This document shows positions 1 through 9,073 of a stretch of 64,000 nucleotides of DNA, piece by piece. Position 1 is the stretch's first letter. Each line of letters begins with the position of its first letter. The stretch is from RYN-428 sp035551995. GTDB taxonomy: Bacteria; Planctomycetota; Phycisphaerae; Tepidisphaerales; Tepidisphaeraceae. The notes beneath the pieces were generated by a model. That model made no database searches. It saw only the letters and a list, made by a program, of their open reading frames with translations, and was not told the origin of the DNA. The position numbers and the translations under genes are program-made. The DNA is taken from positions 37,939 to 101,938 of the forward strand of contig DASZME010000015.1 of NCBI GenBank assembly GCA_035551995.1, read 5' to 3'.

Positions 1-616
1 ACGGCGCCTCCCTCAAACCCCGCGCGGTCTCGGCGGGCTGTTTTGACGCGGCTCGGTCAAACGACACGGCACGCGCTTGCTCCATTGCGCGCACGATTTC
101 CTGCAGATTGGCGTCGCCGGAAACGCCATTGGCGGCTTCGGCAATGTCGTCGGCGCCGTCGATCAAGCGCGCCAATCGATCGAGTTTCTCTGTTTCAAAC
201 GTCCCTTCGACGGCTGCGTCTTCCAACAGTTTGCCCAGATCCTCGGCCGACACTTCGGCCAACACCGACCCGATGCCGAGGCTCTCGAGCAAGCCTCGCG
301 TAGTCTGTAGCGCGCTCAGGCCATCCAGCACGTGCATGTGGCGGTGGATCAATTCCATTCTCCGCTGCATGTGCTTGACGGCGGCATCCAGCCGCTGCAT
401 GCCGCGGGCGAGGGAGATGCGCTCGGCTTCACTGTCGGTTTGGCGGCCGCGTTCGAAAAGCGCGGCTTTGTAATTCTCGCGCTCGTACAACTCGCGTTGT
501 GTTTGCTGAAGGATTTGATCGAGTCGCACGTGTTCGCGGCGCAATTGGTCGGGAGTCAATCGCTTCAAACGGCGTATCGCGCGGCCACGTTTGCTGAGCA
601 GTGTTGGGAGTGACAT
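1..616 (-). CDS. Coiled-coil protein, possibly Snf7/ESCRT-III-like (partial, runs off left edge)
   Basis: An uninterrupted reading frame runs leftward from ATG at 616 off the left edge, giving at least 205 residues beginning MSLPTLLSKRGRAIRRLKRL. It is almost entirely predicted helix, rich in Arg, Glu, Leu and Gln, with no signal peptide or membrane segment. A basic N-terminus is followed by two long helices (about residues 20-55 and 60-105), a short hydrophobic stretch and more amphipathic helix. This order recalls Snf7/ESCRT-III or PspA-type helical hairpins, but that resemblance is by eye and weak. It lies 23 bp downstream of the kinase gene on the same strand, so it may be the third gene of the sigma factor-kinase operon. 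The C-terminus is outside the window. Function unknown. Confidence 0.6.
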   Translation of the reverse strand, partial: MSLPTLLSKRGRAIRRLKRLTPDQLRREHVRLDQILQQTQRELYERENYKAALFERGRQTDSEAERISLARGMQRLDAAVKHMQRRMELIHRHMHVLDGLSALQTTRGLLESLGIGSVLAEVSAEDLGKLLEDAAVEGTFETEKLDRLARLIDGADDIAEAANGVSGDANLQEIVRAMEQARAVSFDRAASKQPAETARGLREAP

Positions 617-639
617 ACAGGCTTCCTTCTGTGAAGCCC

Positions 640-2451
640 TTAGTCGCGCCGACGCAAAACCTTTCCCACGCCAGTGATGACTTCCGTGAAAAATTCCGGA
701 ATCCTCGCGACGGCGTGGAAAATGGATTCCGCATCAGCCGCGCCGAAGCGCGCGGCCACGTCGTTCACGCTTAGCGCCGGGCGGTGCGCGAGTTCGCCGC
801 GCGCCCACTCCGCGGCGGCCGCAATCCAGTCGGCCGAGGGTTCGTCGTTGATTTGGTCCACCCAGCGGTGCGGGATTCGATCCGTGTCATAAAGAACGAC
901 GTGAAACCCCGAGCGGGCCGGTTGGCGCCGCGCAAACACCTCCGCGTCCCATCCGGTCGGGCTGGCTACAAGCACCACCGTCGATATGGCGCCCCGTCCA
1001 AAATCGGTTAACACGCCGGACAGGGCGCGGTCGAGCGCCGCCCCATCGGACGGCGCCGTGTCGACGCCGCCGGAGAGAAATCGCTCATGCCGCGCCGCGA
1101 TAATCGCTTCCACGCGAACGTGTGGACCGTACTTGAGAATTGCGTGCGCGCGAATATCCCAGCGGCGTCGCCCGGCAAGCGCCATCGCGGCGTGCCGGAT
1201 GTCGTCCTGATTATCCACATCGACGCCCGGCGGCGCCGCCGCGCTGAAAGATATTCGTCGCACGGCGTCAAACCATTCGGATCGCCGCCCCACCCAACGC
1301 TCGGCCGCGGCCAAAAACACGGTCCGGTGTTGAAGCGCGGCGGCAAGATCGACCGGCCTCGACGACGACGTGCCGGACGAAGTCACCGCCTCGACGCCGC
1401 CCAACGCCGCCAGCATTTCGTCGGCTGACTGGAAGCGCGCGGCCCGATCCCGATGAAGCGCGCGATCGAGCAGCGAACGCAAATTCGCCCGCACGTTCGG
1501 CGGCGCGTCGAACGCAAGAGATTGGCCCGGCGCCGGCAACTCCCCGGTCAGCATCTGATGCAGGCAAACACCCACGGCATACAAGTCGCTTCGCGGGTCG
1601 TGCCCGTCATGTCCCGCCGCCTGCTCAGGCGACATGTACGCCGGCGTGCCCGACACCCCAGGCGGTCCGTCGGCCGGTCCATCGCGGGCGATGCCGAAAT
1701 CGAGCAACCGGACGCGATGAGGCGCGTCGGCGCCGATCATAACGTTGGATGGCTTCAGGTCGCGGTGAACGATGCCGGCGGGATGCAGCTTGGAGAGGGT
1801 GGTCAATATCTCACGGGCGATCTCCACCGCCGCGCGCCAGGGCAGCGTCAGCGACGCGTCGAGTTTTGCCTCCAGGGTCTGTCCTTCGATGAACGCCGAT
1901 ACGATAAACCCCAATCCGGTGGCGTCATCGACGCCCGCTTCGTGAATCGCGACGACGCCCGGATGATCGATGGCGGCGCACGCGCGAGCCTCGCGCAACA
2001 CGCGTTCGGCAACCGCGGCGGCGCCAGCCATGTCAACGACCTTGACCGCGACTTCGCGGCGCAGCTTCGCGTCCCAGGCACGAAAAGTCGTTCCCATCGC
2101 TCCGCGCCCGACGACCGCAAGCAGATCGTATCGATCCACGCGCGCGATCGCCCCGGCGACGGCGTCGGGCGGCGGTCGCTGGACCGAGCGACCGCCGCGA
2201 AGGATTCCGCCGCCGGTCAAGTGAGGGAGAAGGTTTGCCGGGGCGGCGCCGTCGCCGGCATGCCAGGCCACCGGGGGCGGCAAATTCAACGGGTCGCCCG
2301 CGTCAAGCGCGTGGCGGCAAGACCTGCAACTTTCGACCGCTTCGATGGCCTCAGGGTCATCGTCGGCGCGGTCGCCGTGCGCGAGCGACTCCACTGCCGG
2401 TCGGAGGCAACGCAGGGGGCGATCGCAATCCGCCGGTGTGTCAGACGTCAA
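640..2451 (-). CDS. Ser/Thr protein kinase (PknB-like) with novel C-terminal region
   Basis: Predicted cytoplasmic Hanks-type kinase of 603 aa. The kinase domain (about residues 106-375) shows the glycine loop GRGAMG, the VAVK lysine (K137), HRDLKPSN, DFG and the SPEQ element. A CxxC pair (SCRSC, residues 41-45) lies in the Pro-rich N-terminus. The C-terminal 225 residues are not PASTA, TPR or WD40 and match nothing I recognise; the last 40 may form a winged helix. No transmembrane segment is evident. The start is TTG at 2451, inside the 3' end of the sigma factor gene, preceded by GGAGGTG at good spacing, so translation is probably coupled. ECF-kinase pairs are typical of planctomycetes, where the kinase is thought to control the sigma factor. 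The specific partner role is inferred. Confidence 0.88.
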   Translation of the reverse strand: MTSDTPADCDRPLRCLRPAVESLAHGDRADDDPEAIEAVESCRSCRHALDAGDPLNLPPPVAWHAGDGAAPANLLPHLTGGGILRGGRSVQRPPPDAVAGAIARVDRYDLLAVVGRGAMGTTFRAWDAKLRREVAVKVVDMAGAAAVAERVLREARACAAIDHPGVVAIHEAGVDDATGLGFIVSAFIEGQTLEAKLDASLTLPWRAAVEIAREILTTLSKLHPAGIVHRDLKPSNVMIGADAPHRVRLLDFGIARDGPADGPPGVSGTPAYMSPEQAAGHDGHDPRSDLYAVGVCLHQMLTGELPAPGQSLAFDAPPNVRANLRSLLDRALHRDRAARFQSADEMLAALGGVEAVTSSGTSSSRPVDLAAALQHRTVFLAAAERWVGRRSEWFDAVRRISFSAAAPPGVDVDNQDDIRHAAMALAGRRRWDIRAHAILKYGPHVRVEAIIAARHERFLSGGVDTAPSDGAALDRALSGVLTDFGRGAISTVVLVASPTGWDAEVFARRQPARSGFHVVLYDTDRIPHRWVDQINDEPSADWIAAAAEWARGELAHRPALSVNDVAARFGAADAESIFHAVARIPEFFTEVITGVGKVLRRRD

Positions 2452-3142
2452 GGGCGTTCACCTCCGCGCGCAGCCGGTCTTTCACGCGCTTCTTAACCAC
2501 ATGCAAATTGCCGATTCGCACTCCAAACTCGGCCGCAACTTCCGTCAAAGGCCGCATCAGCAGGTAAGCTTGTTCAAACATGGCCCATGTCTTTTCGGAT
2601 ACGTCGGCGCGCACCCGCTCGCAGGCGATTTCAAATACCCGCCGCCTCCATGCCTGCTCGAAAACGTCTTCCTCCGCCGCGGCAGGCGCGGCTACAAGCC
2701 GCTCGGCATGCTCGGCGCCGCCGTCGGCGCGCGGCTGAACGAGTCGGCGTTTGAAATACCTCAAAGCGGCGTTGCGAACGATTGTTTTCACATAACCGCG
2801 AAACGACCCGACCGCGCGGTCGTAATGCCAGTCCGCCAGCCTGCGGTAAAGGATGATCAGCACGTCCTGCCGGAGGTCGTCCACGTCGTCGGCGGCGACG
2901 CCCATCTTCCGCAGATAATGACCGATGAGCGGGCCGTAAATCGCGAAGAATTCATCCCAGCGCCGCGGGTCGGCATTGCCGCGGAGCGATTCAAGAAACG
3001 TCGCGCTGGTGCCGAGGGTGTTGCCGGCGCCGGAAGGGGGCGGGTAGTCCATGGGAAATCCCGTCTGAGGCCGGACTATAGCGATTTGCGAATTGGCAGG
3101 CAACGCGGAGCCCGATTCACGCGGAGCTAATCGTCTATTCAT
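2441..3142 (-). CDS. ECF-type RNA polymerase sigma factor
   Basis: A 233-aa sigma-70 family protein lacking region 1. Region 2 is recognisable from WDEFFAIYGPLI through DDVDDLRQDVLIILYRRL and the -10 recognition helix FRGYVKTIVRNAALRYF. The C-terminal 60 residues form the region 4 helix-turn-helix (TEVAAEFGVRIGNLHVVKKR). The alternative ATG at 3052 would give a shorter protein starting just before the conserved domain; the N-terminal 30 residues from 3142 look unstructured, so the true start is unsettled. The last codons overlap the kinase start by 11 bp and contain its Shine-Dalgarno site. No anti-sigma gene with a membrane segment is adjacent, so the kinase is the likely regulator (inference from family precedent). 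Confidence 0.88.
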   Translation of the reverse strand: MNRRLAPRESGSALPANSQIAIVRPQTGFPMDYPPPSGAGNTLGTSATFLESLRGNADPRRWDEFFAIYGPLIGHYLRKMGVAADDVDDLRQDVLIILYRRLADWHYDRAVGSFRGYVKTIVRNAALRYFKRRLVQPRADGGAEHAERLVAAPAAAEEDVFEQAWRRRVFEIACERVRADVSEKTWAMFEQAYLLMRPLTEVAAEFGVRIGNLHVVKKRVKDRLRAEVNALDV

Positions 3143-3348
3143 GCTCGCCCGTAGTTCGCTCGCGTGAATTTATTTCACGAGGCGTTCCCGGCGCCAACTC
3201 GATGCACCAACGCCCAAATCGAACCCCGTTGAAAGATTCTTCCCGGCGGTGGCTATGAGCCTGCGATCGTAACCGGCGCCGCAAAATAGATTCGGCTTGG
3301 CCACTTCGGCCTGTCAGGCGCCGAACGGCTTGAGATAAGGAAGGACCC

Positions 3349-4731
3349 ATGCGCACCTTTGCCAGACGTCTTCCGCGTCAGACCGATAACCGGCGCGGCG
3401 GCAACAGCCGGCAGCCCGTGGCGGGTTTGACGATCGACCGAAAGAATCCTGCCGCCGATCGCGCCTCGCGCAATGACCGCGTCCAACGGGGATCTTTGCC
3501 CCTACGGACAAAAGGCGATGTCCTTATTCTCGGGGCTGGCGTCGCGGGGCTGGCCGCGGCGCTCGAGCTATCCGCCGCGGGATATTCCGTCGAGGTTATC
3601 GACCGCGCTGCGAACTTCGAGTCGCTCATTGCGGTTGCCGGAGGCGCATCGACGAATTTCACGCTTAACCGGGCGGGCAGGGATGTTTGCCGTCAACGGC
3701 TTGGCATCGATCTGACCGAGTGCGGACAGCGCGCCAACGGCCGATGCATCAGAGAGCGTGGCCGCTGCCACTACTTTCAATACGGTTGTTCAAAGGAAGA
3801 CTACCTGCTGTCTGTACGCCGCGCGCCATTCGTGACGGCAATGGTCCAGGCGGTGGAGGATCAGCGCGTTCCAATTGTCTACGGGCATGAATTGCTGTAC
3901 GCTGACGCCCTCAACGGCGAATTGATCTTTCGACATGACGGGAAATTGGTCGTTCGAAAGGCGCGACTGATGCTTGCGGGCGACGGCGTACACAGCCTGG
4001 TGCGCGACGCGATCGCTCAACGCCGCCTGGGATCGATCAGCAGGAAGCCGAGCGGATTCGCCTACGTCAATGCCGAGATCCCGGCCAATATTGCCGTGGC
4101 ACATGGACTGGCGCCAGACTACATCCATTTCGCGGGTAAGCGCGGCGTGATGGCGATTGGCCTGCCAAACCGCGATCGGTCGATTTCACTCGTTATTGAG
4201 GTTCAGGAACCTTCCGGCGGCACGCATTTGGACCCCGCTTCCATCGCGGGCCTGCAACACACTCTGGCTGACAACGAGCTTGTTTCGCTGGTCCCGAACC
4301 TCACGGCGCAACTGCTCGGCAGAAGAGTCCGGCAATTTACCTGGGTCTCGACGGATGCCTGGTGGGCGGGCGGGGCGGCCTTGATTGGGGATAGCGGCCT
4401 TTGCATGCCGCCCTATCTGGGCGCCGGCGCCAATACAGCGCTCATCGCCGCCAGTATCTATGTGGATTGCATGGTGGCCAGACCGGAATTCGAGTCGGCG
4501 ATGCGCCACTATGAACGTTGCATGAATAAGCTTTCCAACACCCTGAAAACACTTGCGGAAGCGCACGAGCGAATGATCGGGCGTGGCCAGTTTGGCGCCG
4601 CGCGGTGGAGAATCGGGGAGAGAATCTCGCGTCTGGGCGAACGTTGCCTCGGGCGCCGCGGCGCCTACCAGCGCCTGGTCTGTGATTACCCCGCGTGGAT
4701 ACTTGAGCATTGCATGGAGGTAGTCGACTAA
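3349..4731 (+). CDS. FAD-dependent monooxygenase (kynurenine 3-monooxygenase/UbiH-like)
   Basis: Flavoprotein hydroxylase of 460 aa. An N-terminal Rossmann motif (ILGAGVAGLAAALELSAAG, about residues 60-78) binds the FAD ADP moiety. The mid-domain DG motif is AGDGVHSLVRDA, and the third FAD motif is ALIGDSGLCMPPYLGAGAN. The overall plan is that of class A aromatic or acyl hydroxylases, and the central stretch recalls kynurenine 3-monooxygenase, but the substrate cannot be read from sequence. ATG at 3349 follows AAGGAAGGACCC at ideal spacing, so I keep it although it leaves about 55 basic, probably disordered residues before the Rossmann fold. No C-terminal membrane anchor is obvious. The gene stands alone, divergent from the sigma factor operon. 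Confidence 0.8.
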   Translation: MRTFARRLPRQTDNRRGGNSRQPVAGLTIDRKNPAADRASRNDRVQRGSLPLRTKGDVLILGAGVAGLAAALELSAAGYSVEVIDRAANFESLIAVAGGASTNFTLNRAGRDVCRQRLGIDLTECGQRANGRCIRERGRCHYFQYGCSKEDYLLSVRRAPFVTAMVQAVEDQRVPIVYGHELLYADALNGELIFRHDGKLVVRKARLMLAGDGVHSLVRDAIAQRRLGSISRKPSGFAYVNAEIPANIAVAHGLAPDYIHFAGKRGVMAIGLPNRDRSISLVIEVQEPSGGTHLDPASIAGLQHTLADNELVSLVPNLTAQLLGRRVRQFTWVSTDAWWAGGAALIGDSGLCMPPYLGAGANTALIAASIYVDCMVARPEFESAMRHYERCMNKLSNTLKTLAEAHERMIGRGQFGAARWRIGERISRLGERCLGRRGAYQRLVCDYPAWILEHCMEVVD

Positions 4732-4881
4732 AGAGCGTATCAATGGAAAAATCGACGGGCGAGCGTGTCGGGCGCTCTGGGACCGCTATCCGGATACCGA
4801 CATCAAAACGTCAAGGCTGATGAACTGGCCTCGCTTTGGAAAGATTCGCTAGATGAAGCGTTCGGCGTGACTTACGATCAA

Positions 4882-4954
4882 AGCGGGCGAAGGGGTTCGA
4901 ACCCTCGACATTGACGTTGGGAACGTCACGCTCTACCAACTGAGCTACGCCCGC
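4882..4954 (-). tRNA. tRNA-Gly (anticodon CCC)
   Basis: On the minus strand the sequence folds as a canonical 73-nt tRNA. The 7-bp acceptor stem is GCGGGCG/CGCCCGC, the D-arm GCTC/GAGC has loop AGTTGGTA, and the anticodon stem TGACG/CGTCA encloses loop TTCCCAA (anticodon CCC, reading GGG). The variable loop has 5 nt and the T-arm carries TTCGAAC with one G-T wobble. CCA is not encoded. It lies alone between the monooxygenase and the Pro-rich protein gene. Confidence 0.95.
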
Positions 4955-5079
4955 ACGCATGGCAAGTGTATCTTGCATCTGATTCTGGTCAACCCCTTAT
5001 AAGAAATAGACCGGATTCAACATGACTTTGAGGGCACGATACGTTAATGTGACGGCTCAGTTTCCGAAAGGACACATTT

Positions 5080-6741
5080 ATGGGACGCGCAACGCGTGCG
5101 GCTTTGCCGTGGTGGGTAATCGGTCTGTCGGCGGTGGTGGCATTGCAAGCCGGGGTTTTTGCCGATGGGACGCACAGCATTTTTGACGATAACTGGACGC
5201 CGACGCCATCGACGCCGGTAAGTCCGACGCCCAAGCCTTCGCCGACGCGGGAGCCTGCGCCGACGCCGACGCCGGCTCCAACCCCCGCGCCCGAACACAA
5301 TCCGCCGACGCCCGCCCCCAAGCAAACCGGCGTCAAGCCGGCGCCGGTGACGCCGGCGCCCACGCCCATTGCAAAGACGCCGGCGGTGACGCCGGCCCCG
5401 GCGACGCCGACGTCGACCAAATTTGCCCCGCCGGACGTCGCTCGCCAGGCCGAGACGATGAAACTGGTTAAAGAGGTTTTCCAGAAGGAGTATGCCGAGA
5501 AGGCGCCGGCGGCGAAGAAGGAACTTGCCCAGGCCCTGGTCGGCGAAGCGGTCAAGATCAAGGAAAATTATGTCGCCCGCTACGTCTTGCTCAACGAAGG
5601 ATATAAGGCCGCCCTGGCCGCCAGCGACGTGGAGGACTGCAAGACGGCCATCGATAATTTCGACAAATATTACACGGTCGACGCCACGGCGATGATTATC
5701 GATACGTTTGCGAAGCTCAGTTCCGGTCCAAATGGGCAGAATGCGGACCTGGCGAATTGGGGCGTGGAAGCGGTGGAGCGAATGATCGCCGACGACGATT
5801 ATGCGCAAGTGCGCAAGCTCGCGCGGGCCGTGCAGGCAAGCGTTCCGCAGGACGCCGACGCGTCGATCCGCGAACGGCTCAAGGCGGCGGAAATGCTGGC
5901 CGGGGAATTCGAGCGGGTCAGGCCGTCGATGACCAAGCTCAAAACCACGCCCGATGATCCGCAGGCGAATCTGGCCGTCGGAAAGTTTTATTGTTTTTCA
6001 AAACACGATTGGGATCGCGGATTACAGATGCTCGCCAGGGGATCGGACCCGCGGCTCAAGGATCTGGCGCGGCAGGATCTGGTCGAGCCCAGCGACGCCC
6101 TCGCGCAGTATGCCCTCGCCGGCCAATGGTGGGGCAAAGATAAGCCGCTTTTCCCCGGGATGCGCGAACGGGCCATCTACTGGTACAAGAAATCGGCGCC
6201 CAATCTGTCGGGCCTTCAGAAGGTGATGGCCGAAAGACGATCGACCGACGCGCCGCCCGCCGAGGCCGAAACTAAAACCGGCGGCGCGAAGAATATGCTC
6301 GGCGAGATGGTTGATTTCTCCGGCGCCAAAGCCCCGTCGGGCATCGTGAAGCTGAGCCGGACTCCTTATTACACCCCCAATGAGGTCAAGCCGCCGTTTA
6401 AGCTCGACATGATCGTCAAGACCGATTCGGTTCTGATTCTGCGGTACGAGCGCGGTTACGTCGAATTCAACTTTGACCCGACGCAAACCCCCGTCAACTT
6501 TACCGATCCGCGTACCTATGACGAAGGCGGCATCGTGGACAGCACCGCGCTTGTGCCCAACCAGTGGACGCAAATCACCTGGATCATGACCAAAGATACG
6601 ACGTCGATCTATGTCAACGGCAAAGAGCGTCTGAGCTCCAGGGCCAAGTATGTCGGCTTATCCGGGAAATTGGAGTTTTACGCCACGCACAGCCCAGTGG
6701 AGGTCAAGTCGGTGACGGTCGTGCAGGCGCCGGGAAAATAG
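5080..6741 (+). CDS. Secreted Pro/Thr-rich linker protein with C-terminal LamG-like domain
   Basis: A 553-aa exported protein. It has an N-terminal hydrophobic signal segment (WWVIGLSAVVALQAGVFA), then about 90 residues of PTP/APTP-type linker, a helical middle (about 125-390) and a beta-rich C-terminal region (about 420-550) resembling LamG/concanavalin-like modules in planctomycete surface proteins. The middle domain, with a WWGKDKPLFPGMRERAIYWYKK stretch near residue 350, is of a type I associate with planctomycete proteins that cap repetitive enzymes, but no function is known to me. ATG at 5080 is preceded by AAAGGACA. It is convergent with the histidine kinase gene, with 8 bp between the stops. 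Role unknown; probably a cell-surface or periplasmic binding protein. Confidence 0.7.
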   Translation: MGRATRAALPWWVIGLSAVVALQAGVFADGTHSIFDDNWTPTPSTPVSPTPKPSPTREPAPTPTPAPTPAPEHNPPTPAPKQTGVKPAPVTPAPTPIAKTPAVTPAPATPTSTKFAPPDVARQAETMKLVKEVFQKEYAEKAPAAKKELAQALVGEAVKIKENYVARYVLLNEGYKAALAASDVEDCKTAIDNFDKYYTVDATAMIIDTFAKLSSGPNGQNADLANWGVEAVERMIADDDYAQVRKLARAVQASVPQDADASIRERLKAAEMLAGEFERVRPSMTKLKTTPDDPQANLAVGKFYCFSKHDWDRGLQMLARGSDPRLKDLARQDLVEPSDALAQYALAGQWWGKDKPLFPGMRERAIYWYKKSAPNLSGLQKVMAERRSTDAPPAEAETKTGGAKNMLGEMVDFSGAKAPSGIVKLSRTPYYTPNEVKPPFKLDMIVKTDSVLILRYERGYVEFNFDPTQTPVNFTDPRTYDEGGIVDSTALVPNQWTQITWIMTKDTTSIYVNGKERLSSRAKYVGLSGKLEFYATHSPVEVKSVTVVQAPGK

Positions 6742-6749
6742 CGTTTTTT

Positions 6750-8942
6750 TCACGCGGCCTGCGGCAGGCGCGCCTGAGCGCACAACTCCAGAAGCGCGTT
6801 GGTCGCTTTGGAGATCACCTCCGTCGAGACGGTATCCTTCGCAGCGGATTCCAATTCCGAGGCGGCTTGCGCGATCGCGTCAAAGCCGCAGTTTCCGGCT
6901 GTACCACGCAGCGAATGGGCAAGTTGGCCCAGGCGATGACGGTCGTTGGAATCCAGCGCCGTCTGGAGTTGCTGGGCGGATTGTTCCAGTTCGGTCATGA
7001 ATATTTGCATCACGCGGGCAAGCCGCGGATCGTAGTTTCGGCTCTCGACGGCCTCCTTGTGCCGCAGGTGAGAGGCGATCATCTCCATCAGCTTCGGCCA
7101 ATCGATTGGTTTTGTGACAAACGCATTACAACCGGATGTCATGCAATGATCGCGGTCGGCGGACATCGCGTTGGCGGTGAGCGCGATGATCGGGAGCTTG
7201 AATCCCATATTGCGCAAGTGCATCGCCGCCTCGCAACCGTCCATTTCCGGCATTTCCATGTCCATGAGAATCAGGTGAAACGGAACGCCGGACTTGGCCG
7301 CCGCCGCCGCCAACTCGCAGGCGATCTTTCCGTTTTCCGCCGCCGTCACTTCCGCTCCCGCCTCGGTGAGGTGGAGGCTGATCAGCTCCTGATTCGTCAG
7401 GCTGTCCTCGGCAAGCAAGATTCGCCCGTTGATCCGCCGCGGCGAAATTTGCGGGCGCTCGGGAAGGCGCTGGTTCCACTCCTGCGGCTTTTCGAGGATG
7501 CGCACGGCGTTGAGCGGGCCGGTCTCGACTTCCGCGGTGAATGCGCTGCCGACGCCGGGCTGGCTGGCGACGGTGATATCGCCGCCGAGCATTTGCGCGA
7601 ATTGCCGCGAAATGGTCAGGCCCAGGCCGGTGCCGCCGAATCTGCGCGCGGTGGAGAGATCGGCCTGAGCGAATGGCCGGAACAGTTTGGCGACCTGCTC
7701 GGCGGTCATTCCCACGCCGCTGTCGGAGACGCGGAACTGGAGCCGCGTTTTTCCCCCTTCCAGGCTCAGCTGAACGACCACGCGCACCGCTCCGCCGCGA
7801 TCGGTAAACTTGATGGCGTTGGCGGTGAGGTTGGTGAGCACCTGCCGCAGCCGGTTCGGATCGGTGCGCACCGTCTGGGGGCATGGGCCGACGTACTGCG
7901 CGTCCAGCGACACTCCTTTTTGAGCGGCTCTTTCCTTGAGCAGCGAGAGGACGTCATCGACGATCGCCGTGGGCGAGCAGTCGATTTTCTCGATCTCCAT
8001 TTTGCCCGCTTCGATCTTGGACAAATCGAGAACGTCATTGACGATATTCAGCAGATGCCCGCCGTTGTGGCGGACTTTTTGAAGATAATCCTGGCGTTGC
8101 GAATCGGTGAGATTGGGCCTTACCAGCAGATCCGAGAATCCGAGAATCGCCGTCAGCGGCGTGCGGATTTCATGGCTCATGCTGGCCAGGAAAGTGCTCT
8201 TGAATTGATTGGCCGATTCGGCGGCGGCCTTTGATTGCCGCAGGTCGGCCTCGCCCCGGCGAACGTGGGCCTCGAATTCCAGCACCAGCGCATAACTCAG
8301 CGCCAGGGCCACCAATACCGCCGCCGCCATTCCGAAAAACGCCCAGGTGCGATGGCGCGCTTCATTCGCCGCCGTCGCGAGGCGCTGGCGGAGGATAAAA
8401 CATTCCTCGGCGCGCACCTGCTCGAAGAGGTCGCGGATCGGAGTCATCGTGTCGATCGTCGCCGTGGGTTGAACGGCGTCCGCGACGACATCGACGCTTT
8501 TGACCGCGCTGCGATCGGCGGCGCGCTCCAATCGCCTCACCTCGGCGGAAACGCGCGAAGCAAGTTGGGATACGCTCTCGACCAGCGTGGAGCTGCCCTC
8601 CGCCAGATCGCGGATGGCACGCAGGTCGCCGGTGGTTTGTTCGATCGCCAGGCGCATCCGCCGTTGATGCGTTGCCGCGCCAGTGACGGCGTCGTCGCGG
8701 CTTTCGACTTCGGCCCGTTCGAGATAACTCGCCGCGTCGGCGAGTTTCGCGAGAACATCGTTGGCCGCGGCCACCTTTTTTCCGCTTTCGATCAACCGGT
8801 CGGTGCTTTTATAGGCCAGCAGGCTGACAAGGATGAACAGAATCAGGCTCAGCCCGAAGGCCGGCGTGATCGTGGTATGGAGGCTCCTCCTTCGCGGCTT
8901 CAGGAGGGCCACCATCGCCGGCCATTCTTGTGACTGGTCCAT
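6750..8942 (-). CDS. Hybrid sensor histidine kinase with receiver and HPt domains
   Basis: A BarA-type phosphorelay protein of about 730 aa. Two membrane helices (FGLSLILFILVSLLA near the N-terminus and TWAFFGMAAAVLVALALSYA) flank a periplasmic helical sensor of about 150 residues. The HisKA domain carries SMSHEIRTPLTAILGFSDLL, and the HATPase domain has the N box NLTANAIKF and the G boxes SDSGVGM and GTGLGLTIS. The receiver domain has its phospho-Asp in LILMDMEMPEMDG, and the C-terminal HPt domain has LAHSLRGTAGN. All four relay residues (His, Asp, His) are present, so phosphate would pass to a separate response regulator not seen here. ATG at 8942 is preferred over GTG at 8987; the Shine-Dalgarno site is weak in both cases. 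Confidence 0.92.
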   Translation of the reverse strand: MDQSQEWPAMVALLKPRRRSLHTTITPAFGLSLILFILVSLLAYKSTDRLIESGKKVAAANDVLAKLADAASYLERAEVESRDDAVTGAATHQRRMRLAIEQTTGDLRAIRDLAEGSSTLVESVSQLASRVSAEVRRLERAADRSAVKSVDVVADAVQPTATIDTMTPIRDLFEQVRAEECFILRQRLATAANEARHRTWAFFGMAAAVLVALALSYALVLEFEAHVRRGEADLRQSKAAAESANQFKSTFLASMSHEIRTPLTAILGFSDLLVRPNLTDSQRQDYLQKVRHNGGHLLNIVNDVLDLSKIEAGKMEIEKIDCSPTAIVDDVLSLLKERAAQKGVSLDAQYVGPCPQTVRTDPNRLRQVLTNLTANAIKFTDRGGAVRVVVQLSLEGGKTRLQFRVSDSGVGMTAEQVAKLFRPFAQADLSTARRFGGTGLGLTISRQFAQMLGGDITVASQPGVGSAFTAEVETGPLNAVRILEKPQEWNQRLPERPQISPRRINGRILLAEDSLTNQELISLHLTEAGAEVTAAENGKIACELAAAAAKSGVPFHLILMDMEMPEMDGCEAAMHLRNMGFKLPIIALTANAMSADRDHCMTSGCNAFVTKPIDWPKLMEMIASHLRHKEAVESRNYDPRLARVMQIFMTELEQSAQQLQTALDSNDRHRLGQLAHSLRGTAGNCGFDAIAQAASELESAAKDTVSTEVISKATNALLELCAQARLPQAA

Positions 8943-9073
8943 CAGCAACGTCCCATACACGAATCGGTCCTTGTTCCAAAAGACCACGCTTCCGTATGGA
9001 AATCGGCCGAATTCAACGAAGCCTTTATTGGCGATGGAAGGTTATGCCGGTTGGGATGGTTCTTCCGACCGGG

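Noticed and set aside
1453..2496. Plus-strand open frame opposite the ECF-linked kinase
   Set aside because: Arg-rich shadow; the kinase on the other strand is complete.
4735..4880. Possible gene remnant between the monooxygenase gene and tRNA-Gly
   Set aside because: Short frames without ribosome-binding site or recognisable match.
6564..8234. Long open frame on plus strand (556 codons) opposite the histidine kinase
   Set aside because: No recognisable domain; the opposite strand encodes a kinase with every motif. Long antisense frames are expected at this GC content.
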